DNA of 64,000 nt from Bacteroidales bacterium H5. GTDB lineage: Bacteria > Bacteroidota > Bacteroidia > Bacteroidales > Muribaculaceae. The DNA lies in contig DAAQ01000032.1 in the NCBI GenBank assembly GCA_001701225.1, forward strand, positions 55,559 to 119,558, given 5' to 3'. A program made the position numbers and the translations under genes. A model generated the notes under the pieces. That model made no database searches and was not told the origin of the DNA. It saw only the letters and a program-made list of their open reading frames with translations. Shown one piece after another: positions 51,881 to 60,044 of this stretch. Numbering within the stretch: the stretch's first letter is position 1; each line of letters begins with the position of its first letter.

Positions 51881-51906
51881 AATATTATGCAAATTTGCAT
51901 AATATT
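51881..51906. repeat. Second perfect palindrome sharing the same core
   Basis: The 26-bp sequence AATATTATGCAAA / TTTGCATAATATT is fully self-complementary and shares ATTATGyAAATTTGCA with the palindrome at 51793. It is probably a second binding site of the same factor. Confidence 0.85.
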
Positions 51907-51947
51907 TTATTATAATATTGATTTACAGATTGTTAATCTCCCAAATA

Positions 51948-52166
51948 TTATTTCGACGTAATATATCGTGTCCGCTCGTCATCCATGTCTATCATTGACG
52001 GGTCGATACTATCGCGCAGTTTTCTCATCTTCTCAATCCATTCAGAAGAGCAATCTGTGGGAGAATACACGACGGATGCCTTGAGAACGCCTTTCATGTT
52101 CTCTATCATACGCCGGAGCAGAGTGCTGTCGGCTCCGTTCTCGAGGGTAACTACAATCTGTGTCAT
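51948..52166 (-). CDS. Small hypothetical protein
   Basis: A 72-residue protein, MTQIVVTLENGADSTLLRRMIENMKGVLKASVVYS followed by EWIEKMRKLRDSIDPSMIDMDDERTRYITSK. The layout (a beta strand, a helix, a second strand and a charged C-terminal helix) resembles small antitoxin-like proteins common in Bacteroides, but no toxin gene adjoins it. A -7 TATCTTTG lies on the minus strand near 52190. It sits upstream of the DUF4143 palindromes. Confidence 0.6.
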   Translation of the reverse strand: MTQIVVTLENGADSTLLRRMIENMKGVLKASVVYSPTDCSSEWIEKMRKLRDSIDPSMIDMDDERTRYITSK

Positions 52167-52237
52167 ATCTGTTTTTTCTTTGGGGTACAAAGATATAACT
52201 TTTTTCGGGATTTGCGGTCATTCCTCCGCGAGAAGGT

Positions 52238-52798
52238 TTACCGGCCCATCGACTTGAGCATTCCGGCCAGGGTGAGGCGGTAGACCCCGAAAGTGATGAG
52301 CGAGATGCCGATCCAGAGCCATACGGCGATTCCTCCGGCAATCGGGCTCGACAGGAAGACGATGGCGAAGATGATGGTGATGGTGAGCAGCAATAGCATC
52401 CAAATGAATGCCGCGCCGGAGAATGACGACAGCATACACGCCTCGCCAAGCGAGTTTATGGCCATGACAAGAATCATGATGCCGATGATGAAGATGAACG
52501 CCGACACCAGCGCGGGCTGCGGGAGGGTGAACATCCATACACCTCCGATTATCTCGAGGATACCCGTCACAAGGCTCCATCCCCAGTTCAGGCCGAACTT
52601 ACGGGTGAAGAGCGCGAAACATAGGTTAAGCACACCGGCCGCGACGAAAAGCCCCGCGAAGATATAGGCAAGCACCGTGAGCGATGCCAGAGGGGAACAG
52701 AGGCACCAGATGCCGAGTCCGAGCGAGATAAGCCCGGTGAGAAGGGGAATCCACCAGAAACGCGATACCCCTGTACGGATTGAAGCTGTGTATTGCAT
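52238..52798 (-). CDS. HdeD-like (DUF308) membrane protein
   Basis: A 186-residue integral membrane protein with six predicted helices in three pairs, a pattern typical of DUF308/HdeD: WWIPLLTGLISLGLGIWCLCSPLASLTVLAYIFAGLFVAAGVLNL, GWSLVTGILEIIGGVWMFTLP, and SPIAGGIAVWLWIGISLITFGVYRLTLA. Relatives are linked to acid stress in enterobacteria, but the molecular role is unknown. It appears monocistronic and is divergent from proC. Confidence 0.9.
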   Translation of the reverse strand: MQYTASIRTGVSRFWWIPLLTGLISLGLGIWCLCSPLASLTVLAYIFAGLFVAAGVLNLCFALFTRKFGLNWGWSLVTGILEIIGGVWMFTLPQPALVSAFIFIIGIMILVMAINSLGEACMLSSFSGAAFIWMLLLLTITIIFAIVFLSSPIAGGIAVWLWIGISLITFGVYRLTLAGMLKSMGR

Positions 52799-52876
52799 TT
52801 TGTTGAATGTTTTTGATACTGTAGTTTCAACAATGGCCTGTGAGCTTTGGTTTGGAGTCAGATAAAATATGCCGTT

Positions 52877-52909
52877 TTTGTGGTGTGTCGTGATTTTTTG
52901 TTATTTTTG
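52877..52909 (+). promoter_or_regulatory. Promoter of proCBA
   Basis: TTTG (52877-52880), 21-bp spacer, TATTTTTG (52902-52909). Transcription would begin near 52915, favouring the internal ATG 52947 over 52923 as the proC start. Confidence 0.65.
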
Positions 52910-52946
52910 CGGTCGGATTACAATGAATATTCAGCCTTCAACCAAG

Positions 52947-53720
52947 ATGAAAGTTTCAATCATAGGTGCAGGGGCCATGGGAGGCGCGGTAGCCCGCGGC
53001 CTTCTTGCCGCCGGGGCCGTCGCGCCCGCAGACATGACGGTGGCCAATCCGCACCTCGCCAAGATAGAGGATCTCGCCTCGCGCGGTGTCCGTGTCACCA
53101 CCTCAAACACCGATGCGGCGACAGGCGCCGACATAGTGATAGTAGCCGTGAAGCCCTGGCTCATAGCCGGTGTCATCGCCGAGATTGCCCCGGCCATCAA
53201 TCCGGCCACAACCGAGGTCTCGGCCATCGTGGCAGGGGTGCCGTGTGCCGCACTGAGGGATATGTTCGGCGACCGCGTGCCCGCGCGCCTTTCGATAGCG
53301 ATGCCCAACACTGCAATGACCGTGAGGGAGTCGATGACATTCATCGTCAACGCCTCGGGCGAGGCGGCTGACGCACTCAGCGTATTCGGCCCGCTCGGAC
53401 AGGTCATGGTCATCGAGGAGCGTCTGCTGCCGGGTGCCACCGCCCTGGCATCGTGCGGCATTGCGTATGCCATGCGCTATGTGCGTGCGGCATCCGAAGG
53501 GGGTGTCGAACTGGGATTCCGCGCATCGGCCGCACAGGAGATCGTGGCACAGACCCTGCGCGGGGCTGTGGCGCTGCTCGCCACCGATGGCGCACATCCC
53601 GAGACCGAGATTGACAAGGTGACGACTCCCGGAGGCCTCACCATCCGTGGCCTCAACGCCATGGAGCGCGCCGGATTCACGGCCGCCGTGATTGACGGAC
53701 TCAAAGCCAGCGTGAAATGA
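52947..53720 (+). CDS. proC: Pyrroline-5-carboxylate reductase
   Basis: A 257-residue cytosolic enzyme performing the last step of proline synthesis (P5C to proline with NAD(P)H). The N-terminus MKVSIIGAGAMGGAVARGLL is the dinucleotide-binding loop; MPNTAMTVRESMTF and the C-terminal TPGGLTIRGLNAMERAGFTAAVIDGLKAS are the family signature. ATG 52947 matches the usual N-terminus; ATG 52923 adds eight residues and is very near the transcription start. It overlaps proB by 4 nt (ATGA). Confidence 0.95.
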   Translation: MKVSIIGAGAMGGAVARGLLAAGAVAPADMTVANPHLAKIEDLASRGVRVTTSNTDAATGADIVIVAVKPWLIAGVIAEIAPAINPATTEVSAIVAGVPCAALRDMFGDRVPARLSIAMPNTAMTVRESMTFIVNASGEAADALSVFGPLGQVMVIEERLLPGATALASCGIAYAMRYVRAASEGGVELGFRASAAQEIVAQTLRGAVALLATDGAHPETEIDKVTTPGGLTIRGLNAMERAGFTAAVIDGLKASVK

Positions 53721-54787
53721 GCAGGATTGTAGTGAAGGTGGGCAGCAATGTGCTGACCCGCAAGGACGGGATGCCCAATGTGACCAATATGTCATCGCTG
53801 GTCGACCAGATAGCCCGACTGCGCGAGCTTGGCCACGAGGTGGTGCTGGTGTCGAGCGGCGCGGTGGCGTGCGGACGCGGTGCGGTGACACCCTCACGCC
53901 CCCTCGATGCCGTAGCCTCGCGCCAGTTGTTCTCGTCGATAGGACAGATCAAGCTCATCAACCTCTATAACCAGCTTTTCGGGGCATACGGGATAGTGGT
54001 GGGACAGGTGCTGACGCAGAAGGAAAACTTTGCCTCGCGCACATCCTACCTAAACCAGCGCGCCTGTATGCTCACGATGCTCGAGAACGGGGTGATACCC
54101 GTTGTCAACGAGAACGACACCGCAAGCCTCACCGAACTGATGTTCACCGACAACGACGAGCTGTCGGGGCTCATCGCCACCATGACCGATGCCGACACCC
54201 TGGTGATACTCTCGAATGTCGACGGCATCTACACGGGCGCGCCCGCCGACCCGGAGTCACGGCTCATAGAGCGTGTTGAGCCCGGCAAGGATGTGAGCGA
54301 GTATGTCGTGGCCACCAAGAGCGGATTCGGCCGCGGAGGCATGGGCACCAAGTGCGGCATTGCCTCAAAGGTCGCATCCGAGGGGGTTGCCGTGCTGATA
54401 GCCCGCGGCGACCGTCCGGGGATACTCGTAGACCTCATCGAGCGTCCCGACACGGTGCCCCATACCCTCTTCGAGCCATCCCCGGCACCACTGAGCAACA
54501 TCAAGCGCTGGATAGCGCACAGCGGCTCCTTTGCCAAAGGGGTCGTGCGTGTCAACGAGCTCGCCGCCTCGGCCCTGGTCTCCGACCGCGCCGTGAGCCT
54601 GCTCCCCGTAGGTGTCACCGCAGTCAAGGGTGAATGGGAAGAGGGTGACATCGTGACCATCATCGGCCCGGATGGCCGCACACTCGGCATGGGGCGTGCC
54701 TCGATGTCGGGCACAGCCGCCGCCGAATCGGTAGGACGCCATGGCCGCAAGCCCGTGGTACACTACGACTATCTGTATATCGAATAA
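53717..54787 (+). CDS. proB: Glutamate 5-kinase
   Basis: A 356-residue kinase making gamma-glutamyl phosphate, the first step of proline synthesis. Amino-acid-kinase domain: VVKVGSNVLTRKDG, VVLVSSGAVACGRG, NENDTASLTELMFTDNDELSG, and GGMGTKCGIASKVASEGV. A C-terminal PUA domain follows (about 270-356: GVTAVKGEWEEGDIVTIIGPDG). Proline feedback inhibition is typical of the family. It is coupled to proC by an ATGA overlap and followed 10 nt later by proA. Confidence 0.97.
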   Translation: MSRIVVKVGSNVLTRKDGMPNVTNMSSLVDQIARLRELGHEVVLVSSGAVACGRGAVTPSRPLDAVASRQLFSSIGQIKLINLYNQLFGAYGIVVGQVLTQKENFASRTSYLNQRACMLTMLENGVIPVVNENDTASLTELMFTDNDELSGLIATMTDADTLVILSNVDGIYTGAPADPESRLIERVEPGKDVSEYVVATKSGFGRGGMGTKCGIASKVASEGVAVLIARGDRPGILVDLIERPDTVPHTLFEPSPAPLSNIKRWIAHSGSFAKGVVRVNELAASALVSDRAVSLLPVGVTAVKGEWEEGDIVTIIGPDGRTLGMGRASMSGTAAAESVGRHGRKPVVHYDYLYIE

Positions 54788-54797
54788 CTCCGCAATC

Positions 54798-56054
54798 ATG
54801 ACAACAGACTACACCGATATATTCAGGAGAGTGCGTGAGGCATCACGCACCCTCTCAACCCTGAGCGACGCCGCCCGCTCGGCAGCCATCACGGCACTTG
54901 CCGATATGGTAGACGCATCGCGTGCCCAACTGCTCGCGGCCAACGCCGACGACCTGGCACGCATGGAGCCGTCCAATCCGCTGTACGACCGCCTCAAGCT
55001 CACCCCCGCTCGCCTCGACGGGATAGCGTCAGACCTGCGTCATGTCGCGGCACTCGCCTGCCCTGTCGGCGAGGAGATCGAGCACCGCACGCTCCCCAAC
55101 GGCATAGACCTGCGCAGGGTGCGTGTGCCGTTCGGAGTGATAGGTGTGGTCTATGAGGCAAGGCCTAACGTGACGTTCGACGTCTTCGCCCTCTGCATCA
55201 AGAGCGGCAACGCCTGCATATTGAAGGGTGGCCATGACGCCGACTCGTCAAACCGCGCCGCCATATCGCTGATACACCGTGCCCTGGCGCAGTGCAGCCT
55301 CCCGGCCGACGCGGCAGTGCTCCTCCCCTCGACCCACGAGGCCACCGCCGCACTGCTCGGCGCCACTGGATATGTCGACGTGTGCATACCGCGCGGAGGT
55401 CGACGCCTCATCGACTTTGTGCGCGACAACGCGCGTGTGCCCGTCATCGAGACAGGCGCCGGGGTGGTGCATACATATTTCGACGCCGACGGCGACCTCG
55501 CCATGGGGCGCGACATCATCGACAACGCCAAGACACGCCGTGTCAGCGTATGCAATGCCCTCGACTCGCTGCTCGTACATCAGTCGCGCCTCGGCGACCT
55601 CCCCGAACTGCTGGCACCCCTCGCCGCCAAGGGTGTCGAGCTCCATGCCGACCCCCGCGCCATCGACGCGCTCAGGGGCCGATACCCAGACACACTCCTC
55701 GTCGCCGCCACCGACGCCGACCGTGACCGCGAGTGGATGGACATGAAGATGGGGGTCTATACGGTCGACGGTATCGAGGGCGCAATAGCCCACATCGACG
55801 CACACGGCTCGGGCCACAGCGAGAGCATCGTGACCGGCTCAGACGAGGCAGCCGACCTGTTCAGGCAGCGTGTCGACGCCGCCTGCGTGTACGTCAACCT
55901 GCCCACCTCGTTCACCGACGGCGCCCAGTTCGGACTCGGCGCCGAGATAGGCATCTCGACCCAGAAGCTCGGCCCCCGCGGCCCCATGGGACTGCGCGAG
56001 ATCACCACAACCCGTTACCTCCTCACCGGCCACGGCCAGATAAGGAAACCGTGA
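54798..56054 (+). CDS. proA: Gamma-glutamyl phosphate reductase
   Basis: A 418-residue NADPH-dependent reductase of the aldehyde-dehydrogenase superfamily that yields glutamate semialdehyde. Motifs: VRVPFGVIGVVYEARPNVTFDVFALCIKSGNACILKGG, VCIPRGGRRLIDFV, and catalytic Cys in AKTRRVSVCNALDSLLVH; also FTDGAQFGLGAEIGISTQKLGPRGPMGLREITTTRY. Start ATG 54798 gives the usual N-terminus. It completes a compact proC-proB-proA operon. Confidence 0.97.
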   Translation: MTTDYTDIFRRVREASRTLSTLSDAARSAAITALADMVDASRAQLLAANADDLARMEPSNPLYDRLKLTPARLDGIASDLRHVAALACPVGEEIEHRTLPNGIDLRRVRVPFGVIGVVYEARPNVTFDVFALCIKSGNACILKGGHDADSSNRAAISLIHRALAQCSLPADAAVLLPSTHEATAALLGATGYVDVCIPRGGRRLIDFVRDNARVPVIETGAGVVHTYFDADGDLAMGRDIIDNAKTRRVSVCNALDSLLVHQSRLGDLPELLAPLAAKGVELHADPRAIDALRGRYPDTLLVAATDADRDREWMDMKMGVYTVDGIEGAIAHIDAHGSGHSESIVTGSDEAADLFRQRVDAACVYVNLPTSFTDGAQFGLGAEIGISTQKLGPRGPMGLREITTTRYLLTGHGQIRKP

Positions 56055-56055
56055 G

Positions 56056-56928
56056 ATGACAACATCAAAGCGAACTATGAGAATTATCATAATACTCTTG
56101 TTCCTCCTCGCAGGTGTCGGGATGAGTGCCGATACGCTCGACGGTATTGTCAGGAGCAAGGGAGATACCGGCCTCGGCTATGCCACCGTGCTGCTGAAAG
56201 GACGCCATACAGGAGTCCTCGCCGACAGCACGGGACATTTCTCGCTCCCGATCGACAGGGCCCGGACCAACGACAGCATTGTTGTGGGATATGTCGGCTT
56301 CAGGCCGCAGACGGTGGCTCTCGCCGACCTTGACCGCACGTCAGGCAACAACGTCATCATTCTCGAAGAGAGTACAACGGCCCTGCCGGAACTGACCGTG
56401 CGTCCCCGCAAATACAAGAAGCAGCGTCATGGCAAGAAACATCATACCGGGATGATGAAGGCATCGCTCGATGTCGGCAGCCTCGCTGGAGAGACATACG
56501 GATTTGAGTTCCATGCCAAGCCCGGACGCGCCCTGTGGCTCGACAATGTGGGATTCTATATCGAAGAGAGCGACGACATGATGAAGCGTATGAAATTCCG
56601 GGTGAACATATACGACATGTCGAGGGTCACGGGGGATGTCTCTGACAAGTTTGACAATATCCTCCCCGCACCCCTCACATTCGAATATCGGAATGAAGAT
56701 GTGAAGGACGGGACATACACCTACCGGTTGCCCGACCTGATAAGGCTGCCCGAAAACGCGATGGTGGAGATAGAGGCTCTTGAGAGCCGTGAGGGTGAGG
56801 AATTTGTGTACCGCTGCAACCTCCTCGGCAAAGGAAGCTGGTCCAGGACTCTCGAGGGGGACGGTCTGTGGATTAAATCGACATTCGCTATGCCGTTCTT
56901 CGCCGAGTGTATCGAATCTGAAGAATAA
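56056..56928 (+). CDS. Carboxypeptidase-regulatory-like domain exported protein
   Basis: A 290-residue protein with an N-terminal hydrophobic signal (RTMRIIIILLFLLAGVGMSA); translation may start at 56056 or at the ATG 56077. Residues 27-108 form a CarboxypepD_reg-like beta domain (LDGIVRSKGDTGLGYATVLLKGRHTGVLADSTGHFSLPI), as at the start of TonB-dependent transporters but without a transporter behind it. The rest is a beta-rich domain of unknown role, related to the fragment at 24132. Likely periplasmic or outer-membrane. It directly follows proA, perhaps by read-through; a link to proline metabolism is not implied. Confidence 0.8.
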   Translation: MTTSKRTMRIIIILLFLLAGVGMSADTLDGIVRSKGDTGLGYATVLLKGRHTGVLADSTGHFSLPIDRARTNDSIVVGYVGFRPQTVALADLDRTSGNNVIILEESTTALPELTVRPRKYKKQRHGKKHHTGMMKASLDVGSLAGETYGFEFHAKPGRALWLDNVGFYIEESDDMMKRMKFRVNIYDMSRVTGDVSDKFDNILPAPLTFEYRNEDVKDGTYTYRLPDLIRLPENAMVEIEALESREGEEFVYRCNLLGKGSWSRTLEGDGLWIKSTFAMPFFAECIESEE

Positions 56929-57030
56929 TGACAGCACAGGGTCTGTAACAGCGTTTGCCATGATTTATTGTCCGCTCGCCTGAAGATTAAGACATTTTAA
57001 TTTCAAAGTCTGCACACTCCTGTTACAAAC

Positions 57031-57062
57031 TTTGCGGTAAGTGACTTTTTTAGCTATATTTG
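57031..57062 (+). promoter_or_regulatory. Promoter of the atypical response regulator
   Basis: TTTG (57031-57034), 20-bp spacer, TATATTTG (57055-57062). It leaves a short leader of about 16 nt to the GTG start. Confidence 0.75.
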
Positions 57063-57084
57063 CAATAGAAAATTTCTTGCAAAC

Positions 57085-57792
57085 GTGAATACAGCAATCT
57101 CGCCACAAAAGATTCTACTAATTTCCGACGATTCGACCATTAATGCCATGCTTCTTGACAATCTGCGTGCCGAAGGGTATGACGTGGAGGTGGTTACGTC
57201 TGCGGAAGACGCGCTGATGCTGCCGGTCGACGAATATCACCTGATAATATCGGAGATCGACCTGCCCGGCGAGATTGACGGCTATGATCTGCTGGAACGT
57301 CTCAAGGAAGACCGTCTGACAGCCGGTGTGCCCCTGATATTCTGCACCTCGCGCGACAGCGAGAACGATGTCATCAAGGGCCTCAACCTCGGCGCCGACG
57401 ATTTCATAAGCCGTCCCTTCTCGCTGCGCGAGATGATGGCGCGCGTGCGCTCGGTGCTGCGCATGCACCGCAACATGAATCCTACAGCCAACAGCCGCAT
57501 CATCGAATACCGCACGCTGATACTCAACGTCGACTCGCGCGGACTGCTCATAGACGGCGAGGCAGTGTCACTCTCTCCCACCGAGTTCACCATACTCACG
57601 CTGCTGATGCGCTCTCGCAACAAGCTATTCAAGCGCGAGGAGATATTTGCAGCGGCATGGCCCGGCGAACAGCTCGACAATCCCCGTCTGGTCGACGTGA
57701 ATATCTCGCGCCTGCGCAAGAAGCTCTCGACATACGCCAAGAATCTGGTGAACAAGTCGGGACTCGGATATGGATTCGTAGATAAAGTCTGA
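57085..57792 (+). CDS. Atypical OmpR-family response regulator (acceptor Asp to Glu)
   Basis: A 235-residue regulator with receiver (10-125) and OmpR/PhoB winged helix (about 140-233: VSLSPTEFTILTLLMRSRNKLFKREEI, VDVNISRLRKKL). The acidic pair is present (SDD, residues 14-16) and Thr88 is kept. The phospho-acceptor position, four residues before the conserved Pro61, is Glu57 (LIISEIDLPG), and the switch Lys is Arg110 (ISRPF). This predicts phosphorylation-independent or constitutively active-like behaviour. The start is GTG 57085; no ATG is available nearby. No kinase gene is adjacent. RNase HII follows 8 nt downstream. Confidence 0.9.
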   Translation: MNTAISPQKILLISDDSTINAMLLDNLRAEGYDVEVVTSAEDALMLPVDEYHLIISEIDLPGEIDGYDLLERLKEDRLTAGVPLIFCTSRDSENDVIKGLNLGADDFISRPFSLREMMARVRSVLRMHRNMNPTANSRIIEYRTLILNVDSRGLLIDGEAVSLSPTEFTILTLLMRSRNKLFKREEIFAAAWPGEQLDNPRLVDVNISRLRKKLSTYAKNLVNKSGLGYGFVDKV

Positions 57793-57800
57793 CAGAAAGA

Positions 57801-58376
57801 ATGCTCCCTTCATCACTCACGGCGTTCGTCCTTGAGGCGGGCTGCGACGAGGCCGGACGCGGATGTCTGGCCGGCCCTGTATGTGCCGCCGCGGTGATAC
57901 TGCCCGACGGTTTCACACACCCGTTGCTCAATGACTCGAAAAAGCTCTCTGAGACACGCCGCAACGAACTGCGTCCCATCATCGAGTCTGAAGCTGTGGC
58001 CTGGGCTGTAGCCTGGGCATCGCCCGAGGAGATAGACACCATCAATATACTCAACGCCTCCATCCTGGCCATGCACCGCGCTCTCGACGCGCTCGAGGTG
58101 AGGCCGGGAGCCATTGTCGTCGACGGCAACAGGTTCAAGCCATACGCCGACATACCGCATCAGACCATAGTGAAGGGTGACGGCAAGCTCGGCAATATCG
58201 CGGCAGCCTCCATACTGGCCAAGACTCACCGCGACGAGCTGATGACAGCCCTCGCGGCAGAATATCCCGGATATGACTGGGAGATAAACAAGGGGTATCC
58301 CACAAAGGCCCACCGCGAGGCAATAAAGCGGCTGGGACTGACCCCAATGCACAGGAAGACTTTCAGGGTAGAGTAG
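57801..58376 (+). CDS. rnhB: Ribonuclease HII
   Basis: A 191-residue nuclease that incises at ribonucleotides embedded in DNA and removes RNA from hybrids. Catalytic residues are visible: GCDEAGRGCLAGPV (Asp-Glu pair), VVDGNRF (Asp), and the later YPGYDWEINKGYPTKAHREAI with the conserved GYPT-H. Normal length. It starts 8 nt after the response regulator and probably shares its transcript. It is followed by a dense hairpin array. Confidence 0.96.
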   Translation: MLPSSLTAFVLEAGCDEAGRGCLAGPVCAAAVILPDGFTHPLLNDSKKLSETRRNELRPIIESEAVAWAVAWASPEEIDTINILNASILAMHRALDALEVRPGAIVVDGNRFKPYADIPHQTIVKGDGKLGNIAAASILAKTHRDELMTALAAEYPGYDWEINKGYPTKAHREAIKRLGLTPMHRKTFRVE

Positions 58377-58423
58377 TTGGGATATAAGGGCGTTATAAAA
58401 ACTCCCCCTCCTATTGAACCCCT

Positions 58424-58632
58424 GCCCCGCGGACGCGGGGCACCGCCATAATAGCCTATGGGCTTGCCCATAGGTCTCGAAGGCATCCCACAACATTCGG
58501 GCCCCCGCACGGGGGTCCGCGCACCACAATCCATGCGCCGCGACCCCCATGCGGGGGCCGCAGACCACACATCATCCCACACCTCGGGTCAAGCCCCGAG
58601 GCTATTAGGATCACGCCCCGCATCCGCGGGGC
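58424..58632. repeat. Array of six different hairpins (REP-like cluster)
   Basis: In the 315-bp gap 58377-58691 six perfect small stems occur: GCCCCGCG/CGCGGGGC (58424-58441), CCTATGGGC/GCCCATAGG (58455-58474), CCCCCG/CGGGGG (58502-58515), CCCCC/GGGGG (58544-58557), CCTCGGG/CCCGAGG (58582-58601) and GCCCCGC/GCGGGGC (58615-58632). The first and last are nearly the same element and both are followed by ACC. None has a T-run. No open frame is credible here. Confidence 0.85.
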
Positions 58633-58691
58633 ACCATCAACCAAAAGATCCGGGATTCTGCAATGCCCTCACTAAAAAACTGTATTCTCCC

Positions 58692-59978
58692 CTACTCTCT
58701 TCTCCTTGCCCTTGCGGCGAGGAGGCGGTGGCCTATGCGGCAATAGAGGCACTTGCGCTGTTCGCAATAGTTGCGGCGCACATGTATCAGGGCCTGGGTG
58801 GTGAAGGCGTCGCGGCTGCGCAGTCCGGCAGTGGCGAATGCCGTGACTATGCGGTTGCTCTCGGGCGGAAGCTGCTGCAGCCAGTCGACGGCACGGGCTA
58901 TCAGGGTGTCGTCATGCCTCGCCAGCCCTGTGGCCACAAGCAGAGGCACAGCGACATTTATCACAAGCACCGAGGCCGATGCGCGGCTCATGGTCTCGAA
59001 TGTGCGGTCAGCCTCGGGCCCGAAGGTGTATCTCGATGCCCAGTAGGGTGACAGGGGCTTGCGGAACATCTCTATCACCTCGTCAGGCCCCTCGGCCTCA
59101 AGCATCCTCGCCACGGGGCGGAAATTGTCGCTGACGAGCATCGCCAGCATGGCTATGCGCCTGTGGGGGAGATTGACGGGGCGCAGACGTCCCATCTTCC
59201 AGCCGGGCGACTCGAGGGGGCGGAGACCGAATTTGTGTGTCAGGAACTGATGCTCGCGCCTCAGCCGCTCGACGTACGGGTCAGCACCCGGCGCGCTGTC
59301 AAGGAAACCGCCCTGACCGAAAAACAGTGCCTCAAGCGACGTAAGCGAGTCGGAATGCTTGCGCAGGAATCTCAGCGGCAGCGACAGGGCCAGCCGCTCC
59401 ATAGGCTCTGAGTTGGTGCCGAATCCAAGCGCGCGTGCCAGGATGACATAGGTGGCTTCCTCCCAGTCGCCTGTAAACCGTGCCGCAATCTCGGCAAGAT
59501 GTGCGGCCTTTGCGTATGCACGTTCGTATGCCATGGCCGTGAGCCAGTCGCCGACAAACAGAGAGGGTATCGAGGGGAGTTCGGCCGCACATGGCAGGTC
59601 GATGTCGGCACGGTCTACCAAGGCCGAATAGCGCCGGTGAAACCCGGGGTCACACCTCATCACCATCTGCGGTATCACCTCGCCGTTGGCCCGCATGATG
59701 GGCATATCGTCGCGGTCGACCACATGGAGCACCACCGACCCGTAGGCCGGATCGCCGTCGTGGCCGTGGCGGTGCCAGTCGCTGGCGCGGACATGCATCT
59801 CGACATCTCCGGCCCAGAGACTGTCGCCAATCCTCACCTTGGCATTGAAAAAATCAGGCCCCGCGTCGACATTCTGCCGCCCGGGGTCAATGACGCATAC
59901 CCGACGCCCGTCGACAGTGACAAGGTCGGTGTGGAGCAGCAGCCTGTGCCGCCACACATATTGCATCAGCTTTTCCAA
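58692..59978 (-). CDS. DUF2851 family protein
   Basis: A 428-residue protein of the Bacteroidota family DUF2851, function unknown. The N-terminus (MEKLMQYVWRHRLL, then NVDAGPDFFNAKVRIGDSLWAGDVEMHVRASDW) and AYERAYAKAAHLAEI, ARALGFGTNSEPMERLA and HRRIAMLAML are its conserved blocks. The C-terminus has a Cys cluster (NYCEQRKCLYCRIG) that could bind a metal. The conserved start corresponds to TTG at 59978; ATG 59966 would remove four conserved residues. It is the last gene of the SIS-pfkB-TPR-ribH series, 66 nt after ribH. Confidence 0.92.
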   Translation of the reverse strand: MEKLMQYVWRHRLLLHTDLVTVDGRRVCVIDPGRQNVDAGPDFFNAKVRIGDSLWAGDVEMHVRASDWHRHGHDGDPAYGSVVLHVVDRDDMPIMRANGEVIPQMVMRCDPGFHRRYSALVDRADIDLPCAAELPSIPSLFVGDWLTAMAYERAYAKAAHLAEIAARFTGDWEEATYVILARALGFGTNSEPMERLALSLPLRFLRKHSDSLTSLEALFFGQGGFLDSAPGADPYVERLRREHQFLTHKFGLRPLESPGWKMGRLRPVNLPHRRIAMLAMLVSDNFRPVARMLEAEGPDEVIEMFRKPLSPYWASRYTFGPEADRTFETMSRASASVLVINVAVPLLVATGLARHDDTLIARAVDWLQQLPPESNRIVTAFATAGLRSRDAFTTQALIHVRRNYCEQRKCLYCRIGHRLLAARARRRE

Positions 59979-59998
59979 GGAGAGGGGGGTGATTTTAG

Positions 59999-60043
59999 TT
60001 GGTCTGGTTGAACTAGTCTAACTAGTTCAACTAGTTCATATTG
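59999..60043. repeat. 9-bp degenerate repeat, TTnAACTAG variant
   Basis: Units in 9-bp register: TTGGTCTGG, TTGAACTAG, TCTAACTAG, TTCAACTAG, TTCATATTG. They lie in the ribH-DUF2851 gap directly after the ribH stop. Same period as the GTCnGAnnn arrays but a different unit. Confidence 0.75.
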
Positions 60044-60044
60044 T

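Noticed and set aside
58424..58632. Possible CRISPR or tRNA cluster after rnhB
   Set aside because: The stems differ from each other, there are no equal spacers, and no cloverleaf can be drawn.
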